DNA from: Roseibium alexandrii DFL-11
GTDB taxonomy: Bacteria > Pseudomonadota > Alphaproteobacteria > Rhizobiales > Stappiaceae
Direction of reading: 5' to 3'
Length of the DNA: 64,000 bases
NCBI RefSeq assembly: GCF_000158095.2
Contig: NZ_CM011002.1
Location: forward strand, 2,495,228-2,559,227
The position numbers and the translations under genes were made by a program. Within the stretch, counting starts at the first letter, position 1. Each line of letters opens with the position of its first letter. Below the pieces are notes generated by a model. It saw nothing but the letters and a program-made list of their open reading frames with translations. It was not told the DNA's origin and made no database searches. Below are positions 18,042-27,985 of this stretch, in pieces.

Positions 18042-18911
18042 ATGGCGCTTTCACCAACTCTCTATTCCTTCACCAACCGGTGGGAATGCGATGAAAATGA
18101 TCACTTGAACGTCCAGTTCTATTTCAGCCGCTTTGATGAGGCAGATCAGCAATTCCGGCTGATATCTGGCCTCAGCGACAGCGTTGCAGGGGCACGTCGT
18201 GTACGCCATGTACGCTATCATAAGGAGCTGCGGACCGGAGATCTCATCACCGTGCACTCGGGGATCGCTTTCGACGGTCCGCATTTGCTGACAGTGGTGC
18301 ACGAGATGCGCAACTCAGGCACCGGCGCGTTGAGCGCGACCGCTATCGACGGATACGAGCCAAATCCCGGCACGGTCAAATCACTGCGCCAGAGGTTTGC
18401 GGATTATCAGACTCCCATGTCCTCCGACGCAACACCGCGCGGACTGTCGGCCAGCCCGGCCAGCGCCCGCCCGGCATTGGACAAACTCCTGCAGAACAAC
18501 GGAGCGCTCTGCTTCCGCGGGACCGTAATGCCCAGACACGTCAATGCGGACGGAAAAGCAGATGATCAATTTGCTTTGTCTTGCTGCACCGACGGCGTTC
18601 CGCATGTGTGGGAGCGCAGCCCCCTCACCCAAGCCTATCTAAGCCAGCACAATCTCGGTCGGGTCGCTATCGAAATGAAGCTGATTTGGCATTCACCGCT
18701 GAAGTCTGGCGACATGATTGTCGTGGCCTCCGGTTTTACCGGCAGCCAGAACAAGACCTTCGGGATGCGGCATCATGTTTTCGAAAGCCGGACCAACCGC
18801 TTGGCCGCAACGCTCGATGTAGTCGCGCTGACAATGGATCTTGATGCCCGGCGCGCGGTCGATTTGCCGGAAGAGGCGAGAACCGCCATTTCCAAGATGG
18901 TGCTTGCTTAG
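18042..18911 (+). CDS. Double-hotdog thioesterase-like protein
   Basis: A 289-residue protein that appears to contain two hotdog folds. The first half opens with TNRWECDENDHLNVQFYFSR, matching the 4-hydroxybenzoyl-CoA/acyl-CoA thioesterase pattern with the acidic catalytic residue near DHLNV; the second half repeats a related region (MPRHVNADGKADDQF). Such proteins hydrolyse acyl-CoA thioesters in the cytoplasm; the substrate is unknown. It stands alone between a 466-bp gap and the convergent periplasmic gene. Start is ATG 18042. Confidence 0.75.
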   Translation: MALSPTLYSFTNRWECDENDHLNVQFYFSRFDEADQQFRLISGLSDSVAGARRVRHVRYHKELRTGDLITVHSGIAFDGPHLLTVVHEMRNSGTGALSATAIDGYEPNPGTVKSLRQRFADYQTPMSSDATPRGLSASPASARPALDKLLQNNGALCFRGTVMPRHVNADGKADDQFALSCCTDGVPHVWERSPLTQAYLSQHNLGRVAIEMKLIWHSPLKSGDMIVVASGFTGSQNKTFGMRHHVFESRTNRLAATLDVVALTMDLDARRAVDLPEEARTAISKMVLA

Positions 18912-18948
18912 AATTCAAAGATGTCTTTCGGCCACGCGACGGTTTCGA

Positions 18949-19488
18949 TCAGTTTCCGGAACCGTCGAGGTCCTTTTGAAGCTCGCGGACCATGCCGAAA
19001 AACCGGCGCATGGCTGTCTCAGTGAAATCGAGGACACGATCGAGTTCTTCCTCGTCCTCTGAGGTCATTCCAGAGGTTTGATCTCCGGGTTTTGTACCGG
19101 TAGCAGGGCGATCCAGGGCGGAGCCTGGCGGCAATTGGGACTGACCGTTTGCTTCGGCGCCTTCCAGCTCTTCCACGCGAGCGGTCAGTCTCTCAACTTC
19201 ACCGGCCAGCGTGTTGATTTCCGCCAGATAGGCCTCTTCGGCCAAGGGCACGGGATTGCATCGCCATGCCTCGTTTTTCTGTTTGCAGACAGAGACAGTT
19301 CCATTTTGACGATCCACTCTCAGAACGTCACCATCCACGGAGACCAGAGAATACCTTTCCGGCGTGCCGTCTGTCACAGCTGTTACGGTTTCTTCCGACA
19401 CCGCCTCTTCGGCAAACGCCGCGCCGATCACCGAAACACTCAGACACACCACAATGCCGAATGCTGCTGAAATACTCTTGCGGATCAT
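18949..19488 (-). CDS. Small exported protein with coiled coil, unknown function
   Basis: I do not recognise this 179-residue protein. Residues 1-26 form a signal peptide (MIRKSISAAFGIVVCLSVSV, then IGAAFAEE). A short beta-rich part follows (YSLVSVDGDVLRVDRQNGTV) with two cysteines that could form a disulfide, then a coiled coil (LAEINTLAGEVERLTARVEE), a Gly/Pro-rich linker and a helical acidic tail. It is probably periplasmic. ATG 19488 is chosen for the signal peptide and the AGGAGA upstream; the frame continues to 19569. Its C-terminus is convergent with the hotdog gene. Confidence 0.75.
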   Translation of the reverse strand: MIRKSISAAFGIVVCLSVSVIGAAFAEEAVSEETVTAVTDGTPERYSLVSVDGDVLRVDRQNGTVSVCKQKNEAWRCNPVPLAEEAYLAEINTLAGEVERLTARVEELEGAEANGQSQLPPGSALDRPATGTKPGDQTSGMTSEDEEELDRVLDFTETAMRRFFGMVRELQKDLDGSGN

Positions 19489-19608
19489 GATGCCGGTTCT
19501 CCTGGCTCCGTGAAATCGGACACTCTGATGAGCACGTTGGAATAACCGTTGCCATAAATCCATGGCCAAAGCACGGCCTCTTTGGAACTTGTCACCACAG
19601 ATAGCCGA

Positions 19609-21273
19609 TTAGCTGGATGCCACTCTTACAGGATTCAACAGCTTCTCCAGCGTTTCCAATCGGTCCGCCTCTCCAGCAGGCTTGTCCCAGCGCAGCCGTG
19701 AAATGCGCGGAAAGCGCATGGCAACACCGGATTTGTGCCGGCTGGATCTGTTTAGTCCCTCAAAAGCCACCTCCAGAACAAGGCCATGATCTTTGCTGTA
19801 GGCAACCTCCCGGACAGGACCGAACCTGTTGGTCGTGTTTCCTCGGACAAACTTGTCGATCTGCTGCAACTCTTCGTCTGTAAAACCAAAATAGGCCTTG
19901 CCGACCGGCACCAGTTCATCGCCGGTCTCTGCCGCCCGCCACAGCCCGAATGTGTAGTCGGAATAAAAGGACGAGCGCTTGCCGTGGCCCCGCTGGGCAT
20001 ACATCAACACGGCATCGATCAGGTGCGGCTCCCGCTTCCATTTATACCAGAGGCCCTTTGGCCGCCCGCCGGTATAGACCGTATCCCAGCGTTTCAGCAT
20101 GAGCCCCTCAACGGCGGCTGCATCTTCCTTGTCCAGCCGGCTTTCAGGCGTGTTCCGCGCCTCTGTTATGTCTTCCCAAGTCGTCGCGGGTACAAGCGGC
20201 GACAGGTCGATCCGCGGATGATCGATGTCAGCCACAAAAGCTTCAAGGCGGCGGCGGCGTTCGTCAAAGGGAAACGGCCTCAAATCCTCACCATTGAGAG
20301 ACAAAAGATCATAAGCCCGGATGGCAGCCGGAAACTCCTTCAAAAGCTTGGGGCCAGCTGTTTTTCTGTTCAGGCGTTTTTGAAGATCGCCGAACGGACG
20401 AACCTTGCCGCCCTCCATGACAAGCAACTCGCCATCAATACAGCCGTTGAAGTTCAGCGCATCCAGAACATCCGGAAAGCCGCGCGAGATGTCTTCACCG
20501 GTGCGGCTGAACAGACGGCGCACCTTTTGTTCGTCCCGCGTTTCACCAGCTGCTGCTTGAATGCGGATGCCATCCCATTTCCATTCAACCGCGAAATCAG
20601 TCGCTTCAAGCTGATCCGGATCCCTGTCCGCATCAAGCGGGTGGGCCAGCATGACGGGCCGAAAGGGTGCCGGGTCCAGATTATCCGGGCGCTCCCCTTT
20701 GCCCTCGGCCCAGGCAAACAAGGTTTCATAGGGCGGCTTCAGCCCGAACCAAACCTCCTCAATGTCCGAAACACTAAGATCACCCAGTCGGGCCAGGGCG
20801 GTTTTCGCAAGACGTGCAGATACCCCGACCCGGAGCCCGCCCGTAACCAGCTTCAGCACGGCCCACCGGCCTGTCTCATCCAATTGATCCAGCCATGTCG
20901 AGATCAAGCGCGGCGCATCAGTTTTGCCCGCGGTCTCAAGCGCATCGACAACACCCGTGAGTTCAATCTGCTCACGCACAGCGCTCGCGCCGTAGTCGGA
21001 AGGCGCAGGCCACATGAGGGCGATGGTCTCAGACAGATCGCCAACAAAATCATAGGACAAGGCAAACAGCGTTTCGTCCGAACGCTCTGCGATCAGCGCT
21101 TTCAAGACAGCTGGTTTTGCGTGTTTGAACTTCAGTTCGCCGGTTAACGCCGCCAGCGCATAGCCGCGTTCCGGGTCAGGTGTTTCCTGAAAATACCGGA
21201 CCAGAAGCGCCTCTTTTGCAAGGCGCCTCGGTTCTAACGACAAGCGGTCAAGTAATTGGGAAAAAACACGCAT
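19609..21273 (-). CDS. ATP-dependent DNA ligase of the ligase-associated repair module
   Basis: A 554-residue ligase with an N-terminal DNA-binding region, a nucleotidyltransferase domain with the KxDGxR motif (EWKWDGIRIQ; Lys about 232), CIDGELLVM, LMLKRWDTVY and GLWYKWKREP, and an OB-fold end (SRHKSGVAMRFPRISRLRWD). Members are annotated as the cisplatin-response ligase and usually lie next to an MBL exonuclease, an Lhr-like helicase and PdeM. Those three partners are here at 33375-37722, about 12 kb away. Start ATG 21273; a GTG at 21279 is an alternative. The terminator of the upstream chemoreceptor gene lies immediately before the start. Confidence 0.93.
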   Translation of the reverse strand: MRVFSQLLDRLSLEPRRLAKEALLVRYFQETPDPERGYALAALTGELKFKHAKPAVLKALIAERSDETLFALSYDFVGDLSETIALMWPAPSDYGASAVREQIELTGVVDALETAGKTDAPRLISTWLDQLDETGRWAVLKLVTGGLRVGVSARLAKTALARLGDLSVSDIEEVWFGLKPPYETLFAWAEGKGERPDNLDPAPFRPVMLAHPLDADRDPDQLEATDFAVEWKWDGIRIQAAAGETRDEQKVRRLFSRTGEDISRGFPDVLDALNFNGCIDGELLVMEGGKVRPFGDLQKRLNRKTAGPKLLKEFPAAIRAYDLLSLNGEDLRPFPFDERRRRLEAFVADIDHPRIDLSPLVPATTWEDITEARNTPESRLDKEDAAAVEGLMLKRWDTVYTGGRPKGLWYKWKREPHLIDAVLMYAQRGHGKRSSFYSDYTFGLWRAAETGDELVPVGKAYFGFTDEELQQIDKFVRGNTTNRFGPVREVAYSKDHGLVLEVAFEGLNRSSRHKSGVAMRFPRISRLRWDKPAGEADRLETLEKLLNPVRVASS

Positions 21274-21275
21274 GA

Positions 21276-21321
21276 ACACAAAAAACCGGGAAAGAGGGGC
21301 GAGGGCAACTCTATCCCGGTT
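21276..21321 (-). terminator. Intrinsic terminator after the chemoreceptor gene
   Basis: Minus-strand stem AACCGGGA (21314-21321) pairs with TCCCGGTT (21284-21291), with a loop of about 22 nt, followed by a T-run. It ends the chemoreceptor transcript just before the ligase start codon. The long loop makes its strength uncertain. Confidence 0.65.
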
Positions 21322-21358
21322 AGATGCTGTTCAGGAAATGAAGGTCAAGCCAATGGAA

Positions 21359-23677
21359 CTAGGCGGCAATTTCCTCTGACCGTTCTGCGGTTAAGTACTG
21401 CAGTCCAACCGTGTCCTCATAGACCCATTTTACGGCCATCGGATACTGGTGTCCTTTGGTGTCTTCATAGGTGACATGCATGCCCTCAACCGCACCGTGA
21501 AAGTTCATCACGCCAATGCCGCCTTCCGAGCTGTTCATCAAACGGGTCCGGATATGCTCGCCGCTTTCGGAAATCAGATGGATTTGCTGGCCACGCTCTT
21601 GTTTGCGGTTGGCGCGCCGGCGTTCTTCAACATCCCGTGCCATCTCATTGAGGAAGCCTTCAATGCCTTGCGACATTTCGTCAGCAACGTTTTTCACTGC
21701 GACAGCAATGTGATCCACCGTCTCGGCCTCTCCGGCCGTTGCCTGGATGGCCTGATCCACGCTCTCCGCACTGTTGACCGCGTTTGCTGTCCGCTGGCTG
21801 CCATGGTGATGCTTTGCGAGATTTCCTGTGTTGCAATGCTTTGCTCGCCGACCGCTGCCGTGATCGCACCGGCCACTTCACTGATCATCTCGATGGAACC
21901 GGAGATCTTGCGAATGGACTCAACCGCTTCGCTCGTCAGCCCTTGGACCGACGAAATCTGACTTGAGATTTCTTCAGTTGCCTTGGCGGTCTGGGTCGAG
22001 AGTTCCTTCACCTCAGCGGCAACAACCGCAAAACCTTTACCGGCATCTCCCGCCCGGGCGGCCTCAATGGTCGCGTTCAACGCAAGGAGGTTTGTCTGTT
22101 CGGCAATGGCGCGGATCATCTCAACGACGGTGCCAATTTTTTCAACCGCCTCCGCCAGGCTGGAAACATTGCCGTCTGTTTGCTGGGCCACGCCAGTCGC
22201 ATCTTCAATGACGTTGCTGGCCCGATCTGCCTGGCTGAGAATTTCCTGGATTGCCGCGGACATTTCCTCGGCCGCTGCCGCCACGGTTTGAACGTTGTCA
22301 GACGACGAGGAGGAGGCATTCTTGGCCTCGGTTGCAGCGCTGGACGCCCCTTGCGAGATATCGCGGACGCGTGCGGCTATGTCGGTCATCTGACCGGTTT
22401 TTTCGTTCACATCTCCAGTGACACTGGCCATCAGATTGCGGAACTTCTCGATAAGGCTTTCCATCTGATTCTGGCGCATGCGCTCGCGGTCACGCTCCTT
22501 GGCAGCTTCTGTTTCCAGAACACCGCGCACCCGCGCATTCTCCTGGAACACTTCACCAGCCTTGGCCAGTTCGCCAATCGCGTCCGTGCGGTCACTGAAC
22601 GGCATCTTGAAGTCAATATCGCCATCAGCAATCCGGACCAGACTACTCGTCAGGCGACCAAGCGTTTGGGTGACATTGCGCAACTGCCACGCGACCAGGG
22701 CCAAGGTTACCAGAACGACCGCGATCGTTTCGCCAAGAACCAGCATCAAGTGCCCGTTCGCAGCCTCGGAGATTTGTGCCGCGCGTGCCTCACCGGCTTT
22801 CAACATTTCGATCGAAGCTGCGCGGATCATGTTCAGGCGCTCGGTTGCTTTGCCGAACCAGACGGACCCTTCAGTGCCTTGCCCGTCCTTTGTTTCAGGC
22901 AGTGTGCGCAATACCTTGCGCCACTCCATCACCTGGTCCACGGCTGGGCCGGACACAGTTTGCTCAAACATTGCCTGTTGTTGCGGAGAAGCGATTTGCT
23001 GGAAATTCTTCAAGAAGGCTGTTTCGACTGACAGACGGTCAAAATATGCCAGGAACCGCGCTGAGGGGATTTCACCGTCTTTGCCAACGATTGCGAACAA
23101 CTGTCCACCGATTGCCCGCTCCAGACCGCCGGCTTCAATTGCTTCGGTCAACAAAAGAAACGGTGTCATATGCTGGGCGTATTCATTGTCCGAGCTCGCC
23201 TGAACCGCAGAGTTCACAATCGTGATCAGCTTGCGCACCTTGCCGGAATAAAAAGCCAGATTGTCCGGACCTTTAACCGACTTCGCGTCGACACCGGCTC
23301 GGTGTTGGGTGATCTGATCAAGCTCGGCGCTGGTCGTGCGAACGCGCTCCAGAAGCTTTTCGTTGCTGATATCAAAGTCGGCTACCGCGGCCTGCATTTC
23401 CGCCACTGCGGCGTCAGTCGCCTTGCGTTGATTGTCAAGCAGTTCGCGTGCCGGCGGCATAACCGGAAGCCATAAGCACCGCGGTTCGGCCACGTTCCTT
23501 CTGCAACTCGTGCAAAACCGCTTCTGAGCGTTCTGAAATCAGTGCGGTCGGAAGGATTTCTGATGCCTTCCGGCTTTCGATCATGGCCTCATTGAGGGCC
23601 AGCCCACTGGCAATCATAAACGCCACCAACGGAACGATGGCGAGCAGCGCAATCTGCGCGCGAATTGATTTGAACAT
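21359..23677 (-). pseudogene. NIT-domain methyl-accepting chemotaxis protein with a PilZ-like tail, two frameshifts
   Basis: Three overlapping frames encode one receptor. The first part (from ATG 23677) has a membrane segment (IALLAIVPLVAFMIASGLAL) and the start of a NIT sensor domain ([19 protein letters not shown]). After a frame change near 23451 the main part continues ([15 protein letters not shown]) through the sensor, a second membrane segment, a HAMP linker and the signalling hairpin ([20 protein letters not shown]). A second change near 21797 moves the end into another frame ([20 protein letters not shown]), which finishes in a beta-rich, PilZ-like tail (RRRANRKQERGQQIHLI). A two-base CG loss and a one-base loss would explain the changes. 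Either sequence errors or a decaying gene. Confidence 0.8.
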
Positions 23678-23985
23678 CCCAAACCCCAGCGAAATTCTGT
23701 CACGCAAATTTAACGCAGAGGCAGGTTAAAAATTTACATATACCCAAAGATGTTATTCCCTACATCTTTATACTATCGGTATTAATTACATGGATGCGAA
23801 AGAAGCGATTCTGCCAATACGGCCAATACTTACAATATCGCTCAAAATATGAGCATTTCTTTCTGGTGGACGTCGCTGCGATAAGCCTGTATAAGCCGCG
23901 ACCCACAAGGGCCTGCATGGTGATGGCCCGGTCCGGTAGACTGCTGATTGGCACGCAGGTGATCCGGAGCAGTCGAAAGAATCCA

Positions 23986-26085
23986 ATGACCGAATTGATG
24001 TCGCTCGCCCCGGCGCTGAAAGCCGCGCTGGCGAAACGTGGCTATGAAACCCTCACTCCCGTTCAAGAAAGTGTTCTGACCGAAGCGCCCGCCAACGCCG
24101 ATCTTCTTGTGTCCGCGCAAACCGGCTCCGGCAAAACCGTTGCCTTTGGCCTTGCCCTCGCCTCAACCATTTTGGGCGAAGAAGAAACGCTTGGAAAACC
24201 TGGTGCCCCGATCGCACTCGCCATTGCGCCAACCCGCGAACTGGCGCTGCAGGTCAAGGAAGAGCTGACCTGGCTTTATGGCGAAGCCGGTGCTGTGACC
24301 GCCTCTTGTGTCGGCGGCATGGACCCGCGCATGGAACGGCGGACACTGGACCGCGGCGTACACATAGTGGTCGGCACGCCCGGGCGCCTGCGCGACCACA
24401 TTGAACGTGGCGCGCTGGACCTTTCCGAACTTCGCGCTGTCGTGCTCGATGAGGCCGACGAGATGCTGGACATGGGTTTCCGCGAAGATCTGGAATTCAT
24501 TCTGGATGCCGCACCGGAAAACCGCCGCACGCTCATGTTCTCGGCAACGGTGCCAAAACCGATTGCCGAACTTGCAAAACGCTTCCAGAAAGATGCTGTC
24601 CGCCTTTCGACGATCAACGCCCGCGAACAACACGTTGATATCGATTACATCGCGCACCCTGTCGCGCCTAATGAACGCGAGAACGCGATCATCAACGTGT
24701 TGCGCCTGCATGAAGCAGAAAAGGCAATCGTGTTCTGCCAGACACGAGAAGGTGTCAGCCGCCTGACGGCCCGCCTTGCCAACCGGGGCTTCAGGATTGT
24801 TTCACTCTCCGGTGAGCTGAGCCAGGAGCAGCGGACAGCCGCGTTGACTGCCATGAAGAACGGCACGGCACGCGTTTGTGTCGCGACCGACGTTGCCGCA
24901 CGTGGCATCGACTTGCCGAACCTTGATCTCGTGATCCACGCGGATTTGCCGACAGGCAAGGCTGCCCTTTTGCACCGTTCGGGCCGGACCGGGCGCGCAG
25001 GGCGCAAAGGCACCTGTGTGCTGATGGTTCCCTTCCCACGCCGCCGTCAAGCCGAGCGAACTCTGCATTTCGCAAACATTACGGCCACCTGGAAAGGCGC
25101 ACCAACGTCAGACGAAATCCGGGCCAAGGATAAAGAACGGCTCTTGGCAGACCCGGTCCTCTCCGCAGAGCTGGAAGAAGAAGAACGGGTGATTGCCGGA
25201 GAACTGCTGGCTCTTCACAGCGCTGAACAGCTGGCAGCTGCTTTCGTCAAGCTTCGCCAGTCCCGCCTGCCTGCACCGGAAGAAGTCGGCGAGCTGAACG
25301 AGACCGCGTTGCAAGGCCGCGATGCCGGTTCGCGCGGCGGGCGCAGCGCTGAAATCAAGAACAACTTCGAAGATGGTGTCTGGTTCTCGCTGTCGCTTGG
25401 CCACCGCCAGCGCGCCGAACCGCGCTGGATCCTGCCGCTGATCTGCCGGGCCGGTCATGTGACCAAGAAGGAAGTCGGCGCGATCAAGATTTTCCAGAAC
25501 GAGCTCTATTTCGAGATCTCCGGCAAGCACGGTGAAAAATTTGCCAGCACCGTTAAGCGCGAGGGGACGGGTGAGGAAAACGTCACCATCAAGTTGCTGG
25601 ATGCACGCGGCGGCCAGATGCCGCAACCGCCGAAGGAGGACAACTTCCGGGGCGGTGGCAATCGTGGACGCGGTGATCGGGATCGTGGCCCCAAGGATCG
25701 CGGCGACCGGGGTGATAAGGGTGGCTATCAAAACCGGCGTCCGCGCCGCGGTGATGCGCCCGACTATGAAGAAATGGGCCGTGAAGACACGCTGAAACCA
25801 AAGCGTGGACCGAAGCGCGACTTCGACGCTCCGCGTGGCAAAAAACGCAGCCGCGACGACGTCGATGCAGCACCTCATCATCCAGCCTACGAACCGCTGG
25901 ATATGAAAGCCCTCGCCAAGGACGGGGACGCACCGCGCAAAGCTCGCAAACCCCGCGATGCCGACGGCGATGCGCCGCGCAAGGGCAAGCCAAAAGCGGC
26001 CGCCAAACCATCTGGAGCGAAGAAAAAGGCTCCGAAGAAAAACAAGCCATCCCGCGCCCAACGAAAAGCCGACCGGACACAGTAA
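23986..26085 (+). CDS. DEAD-box RNA helicase (DeaD/CsdA-like)
   Basis: A 699-residue ATP-dependent RNA helicase. Motifs in order: Q-motif region (TPVQESVL), Walker A SAQTGSGKT, PTRELALQ, GTPGRLRDH, VLDEADEMLDMGF, SATVPK, ATDVAARGIDLP and HRSGRTGRAG. After about residue 440 a DbpA/CsdA-type RNA-binding domain follows (NNFEDGVWFSLSLGHRQRAE), then a long Gly/Arg- and Lys-rich tail (GGGNRGRGDRDRGPKDRG) typical of RNA chaperone activity. Likely roles are ribosome assembly and RNA decay in the cold. The start is ATG 23986 because the domain begins there; the frame runs further up to 23794. An intrinsic terminator follows. Confidence 0.95.
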   Translation: MTELMSLAPALKAALAKRGYETLTPVQESVLTEAPANADLLVSAQTGSGKTVAFGLALASTILGEEETLGKPGAPIALAIAPTRELALQVKEELTWLYGEAGAVTASCVGGMDPRMERRTLDRGVHIVVGTPGRLRDHIERGALDLSELRAVVLDEADEMLDMGFREDLEFILDAAPENRRTLMFSATVPKPIAELAKRFQKDAVRLSTINAREQHVDIDYIAHPVAPNERENAIINVLRLHEAEKAIVFCQTREGVSRLTARLANRGFRIVSLSGELSQEQRTAALTAMKNGTARVCVATDVAARGIDLPNLDLVIHADLPTGKAALLHRSGRTGRAGRKGTCVLMVPFPRRRQAERTLHFANITATWKGAPTSDEIRAKDKERLLADPVLSAELEEEERVIAGELLALHSAEQLAAAFVKLRQSRLPAPEEVGELNETALQGRDAGSRGGRSAEIKNNFEDGVWFSLSLGHRQRAEPRWILPLICRAGHVTKKEVGAIKIFQNELYFEISGKHGEKFASTVKREGTGEENVTIKLLDARGGQMPQPPKEDNFRGGGNRGRGDRDRGPKDRGDRGDKGGYQNRRPRRGDAPDYEEMGREDTLKPKRGPKRDFDAPRGKKRSRDDVDAAPHHPAYEPLDMKALAKDGDAPRKARKPRDADGDAPRKGKPKAAAKPSGAKKKAPKKNKPSRAQRKADRTQ

Positions 26086-26092
26086 GACCAAA

Positions 26093-26121
26093 GGCCCGCT
26101 GCATCAGCGGGCCTTTTTTTT
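26093..26121 (+). terminator. Intrinsic terminator of the DEAD-box helicase gene
   Basis: GGCCCGCT (26093-26100) pairs with AGCGGGCC (26106-26113) across a 5-nt loop, followed by eight T residues. It also separates the convergent outer-membrane protein gene. Confidence 0.95.
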
Positions 26122-26143
26122 CTCTCGGAACCTAAGCACTGAA

Positions 26144-26989
26144 CTAGAACTTGAACGACAGGCCGACGCCGCCGCGGAACTGGTCTGCCGACCCTTCGTC
26201 CTGAACGATGGGACTGTTCGCAGCATCCCCCAAAAGGCGCGTGTAGGACGCGCGGCCGACAAGCCCCCAGCGGTCTGTGAGCTGGTAGGTCATGCTCGCC
26301 TGGACACCAATGTCCTTGAGCCCGCCTTCGGCAGTGTAAGTAGCAAGCCCCGAACGGACCGAGCCGGCCTCTGACACCCCAAAATAGGTGCTCATGTAAT
26401 CGTCCGTCGCAAAACCGACTTCGGTCTCAAGCCCAACCCGCAGCCGCTCTCTGGGTGCAACCCAGTACCCAGCGCGCACCTTGCCAATCACGCCTTCATG
26501 GACGCCAGAAACATCTGCCATCAACTCGGCCGAGATTTCCAAAACATCCGATTGCGCCATCAAGGACTTGAATTGATAGGTGACAAATCCACCGGCTTCG
26601 AAGGCGCCGTCGATTGCCTCCAAACGGTCAATCACGTCATTAGCCACATCGTCCCGGCCCATCCGGTACTCAACGGCCGGACCGAACTGAAAAGCGGAGT
26701 GTGGCCGTAGGTTCAGCCGGGCCTCCGGCCCCTCAATTTCAAGACCCAATCCAAAGGCGGTGATGTGTGCATAAGCCTGGGGGATCGGAAGGTACTCGGC
26801 AGCGCCCTCAAATTCAGGTTCTGCGGCCACTCCAACCGCCAATATTCCATGAATGCCACTTAGAGCTCCCGCTGCCTGCTCATCGAAGCGACCACGCGCA
26901 CTTTCATCCGCATGGACAACTGCCGGCGCGCAACACACCATCGCAACAATGACAACCGCTCCCGGGGAGCGTCCAAAGCAAATTCGCAC
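26144..26989 (-). CDS. MipA/OmpV family outer membrane protein
   Basis: A 281-residue beta-barrel precursor. The N-terminus MRICFGRSPGAVVIVAMVCC, then APAVVHADE, is a signal peptide. Alternating strands follow, such as LEIEGPEARLNLRPHSAFQF, YQLTDRWGLVGRASYTRLLG and GGVGLSFKF with the terminal Phe used by the BAM complex. GTG 26989 is preferred because GGAGG lies 8 nt before it; the frame has an upstream ATG at 27004 that overlaps this ribosome site. The family includes the scaffold MipA and OmpV-like porins; the role here is unknown. A TetR gene is divergent. Confidence 0.85.
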   Translation of the reverse strand: MRICFGRSPGAVVIVAMVCCAPAVVHADESARGRFDEQAAGALSGIHGILAVGVAAEPEFEGAAEYLPIPQAYAHITAFGLGLEIEGPEARLNLRPHSAFQFGPAVEYRMGRDDVANDVIDRLEAIDGAFEAGGFVTYQFKSLMAQSDVLEISAELMADVSGVHEGVIGKVRAGYWVAPRERLRVGLETEVGFATDDYMSTYFGVSEAGSVRSGLATYTAEGGLKDIGVQASMTYQLTDRWGLVGRASYTRLLGDAANSPIVQDEGSADQFRGGVGLSFKF

Positions 26990-27254
26990 TATCACAACCT
27001 CCATTGAGCCGCCGTTCTGGATCGGCTGGCACCTGGAAAGTGACGCGTTGGTGCTTGGCGAAAAACTCGCGTTTTCGGATTTGGAAAGGGCTGAATTTTA
27101 ATGGTTTTTTTGAGCTATTTCACTGACTTCCCTGATCTTTCAAGGTTCTTATCGAGTTGCCGCCTGACTTTTCATCGGACTTGCTCGCGTTTTGGTCACA
27201 CTTTTGACCCAACCGCAGATCTTATTGGCAGCTGGTTTTCATTGGAGCATTTTT

Positions 27255-27905
27255 ATGGACTTGGCCCCAACGCGCAGACGGCGCCCAAAGCAGCAACGCT
27301 CGCGGCTCATGGTCGACTTTATCCTGGAAGCCGCATCGCAAGTCTTCGATGAAGAGGGCTATAACGGCGCGACCACAAACATGATCGCCGAGCGCGCCGG
27401 GATCAGCATCGGGTCGCTTTACCAGTATTTTCCAAACAAGGGTGCGCTCATATTAGAGCTGAGATTTGCGCATCGTGCGCACGTTCTCAAAACCGTTGAA
27501 ACGGCCATGGCAACGTCGGATCACCTGCCCCTGCCAGATGCCATCCGGAAGATCGTCGACGCAAATTTCCAAGTGCATCTCAACGCCCCCCGGCTTAACG
27601 CGGCTTTTGAAGAACAGACCCCGGCCCAAACGCTTTCAGAAGACCCAGACGGCTTTCATCGCAAGATTGATACGGCTGCGACCTCGTTCCTGCAGGTTCG
27701 GAAAAATGAAATCAGCGCTCCGGATCTGAAAACCGCTGGATTTGTCATCCGGAACCTCATTCCGGCTGTACTGCACGCCGCAATCAAAGACGGTCAGATC
27801 GTTCAGGACCCGGATCTTGTGAAGTCCCATCTGGCCGGCAGCATCATGGGCTGTTTACGCCCTGCCGCGCCTGCGCCCAACGGCTTCATACCGCAGGAAA
27901 CTTGA
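27255..27905 (+). CDS. TetR family transcriptional regulator
   Basis: A 216-residue repressor. The N-terminal helix-turn-helix is typical (ILEAASQVFDEEGYNGATTN, then IAERAGISIGSLYQYFPNKG), with a ligand-binding C-terminal region rich in helices. The start ATG has GGAG 7 nt upstream; the frame extends to 27192 without a ribosome site. It is divergent from the MipA/OmpV gene across about 265 bp, so it may repress that gene and itself. The inducer is unknown. A hairpin without a T-run (CCCCGCC 27919-27925 with GGCGGGG 27946-27952) follows the stop. Confidence 0.88.
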   Translation: MDLAPTRRRRPKQQRSRLMVDFILEAASQVFDEEGYNGATTNMIAERAGISIGSLYQYFPNKGALILELRFAHRAHVLKTVETAMATSDHLPLPDAIRKIVDANFQVHLNAPRLNAAFEEQTPAQTLSEDPDGFHRKIDTAATSFLQVRKNEISAPDLKTAGFVIRNLIPAVLHAAIKDGQIVQDPDLVKSHLAGSIMGCLRPAAPAPNGFIPQET

Positions 27906-27985
27906 CCAACACCGCAAACCCCGCCAAGTCCTTTTCGGGCTGCTCGGCGGGGCCGTCGGCGACTGTAATCGCTGCTTGCTGCGCG

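Noticed and set aside
19786..21147. 453-residue plus-strand open frame opposite the DNA ligase gene
   Set aside because: It is the complement of a well-supported ligase with conserved motifs; its translation shows no recognisable domain and no ribosome site.
21694..23707. Programmed frameshifting as an explanation for the split chemoreceptor
   Set aside because: No slippery heptamer or downstream stem is visible at either junction; simple base loss explains both.
25108..26091. 327-residue minus-strand open frame opposite the RNA helicase tail
   Set aside because: It arises from the repetitive Gly/Arg/Lys codons of the helicase tail read backwards.
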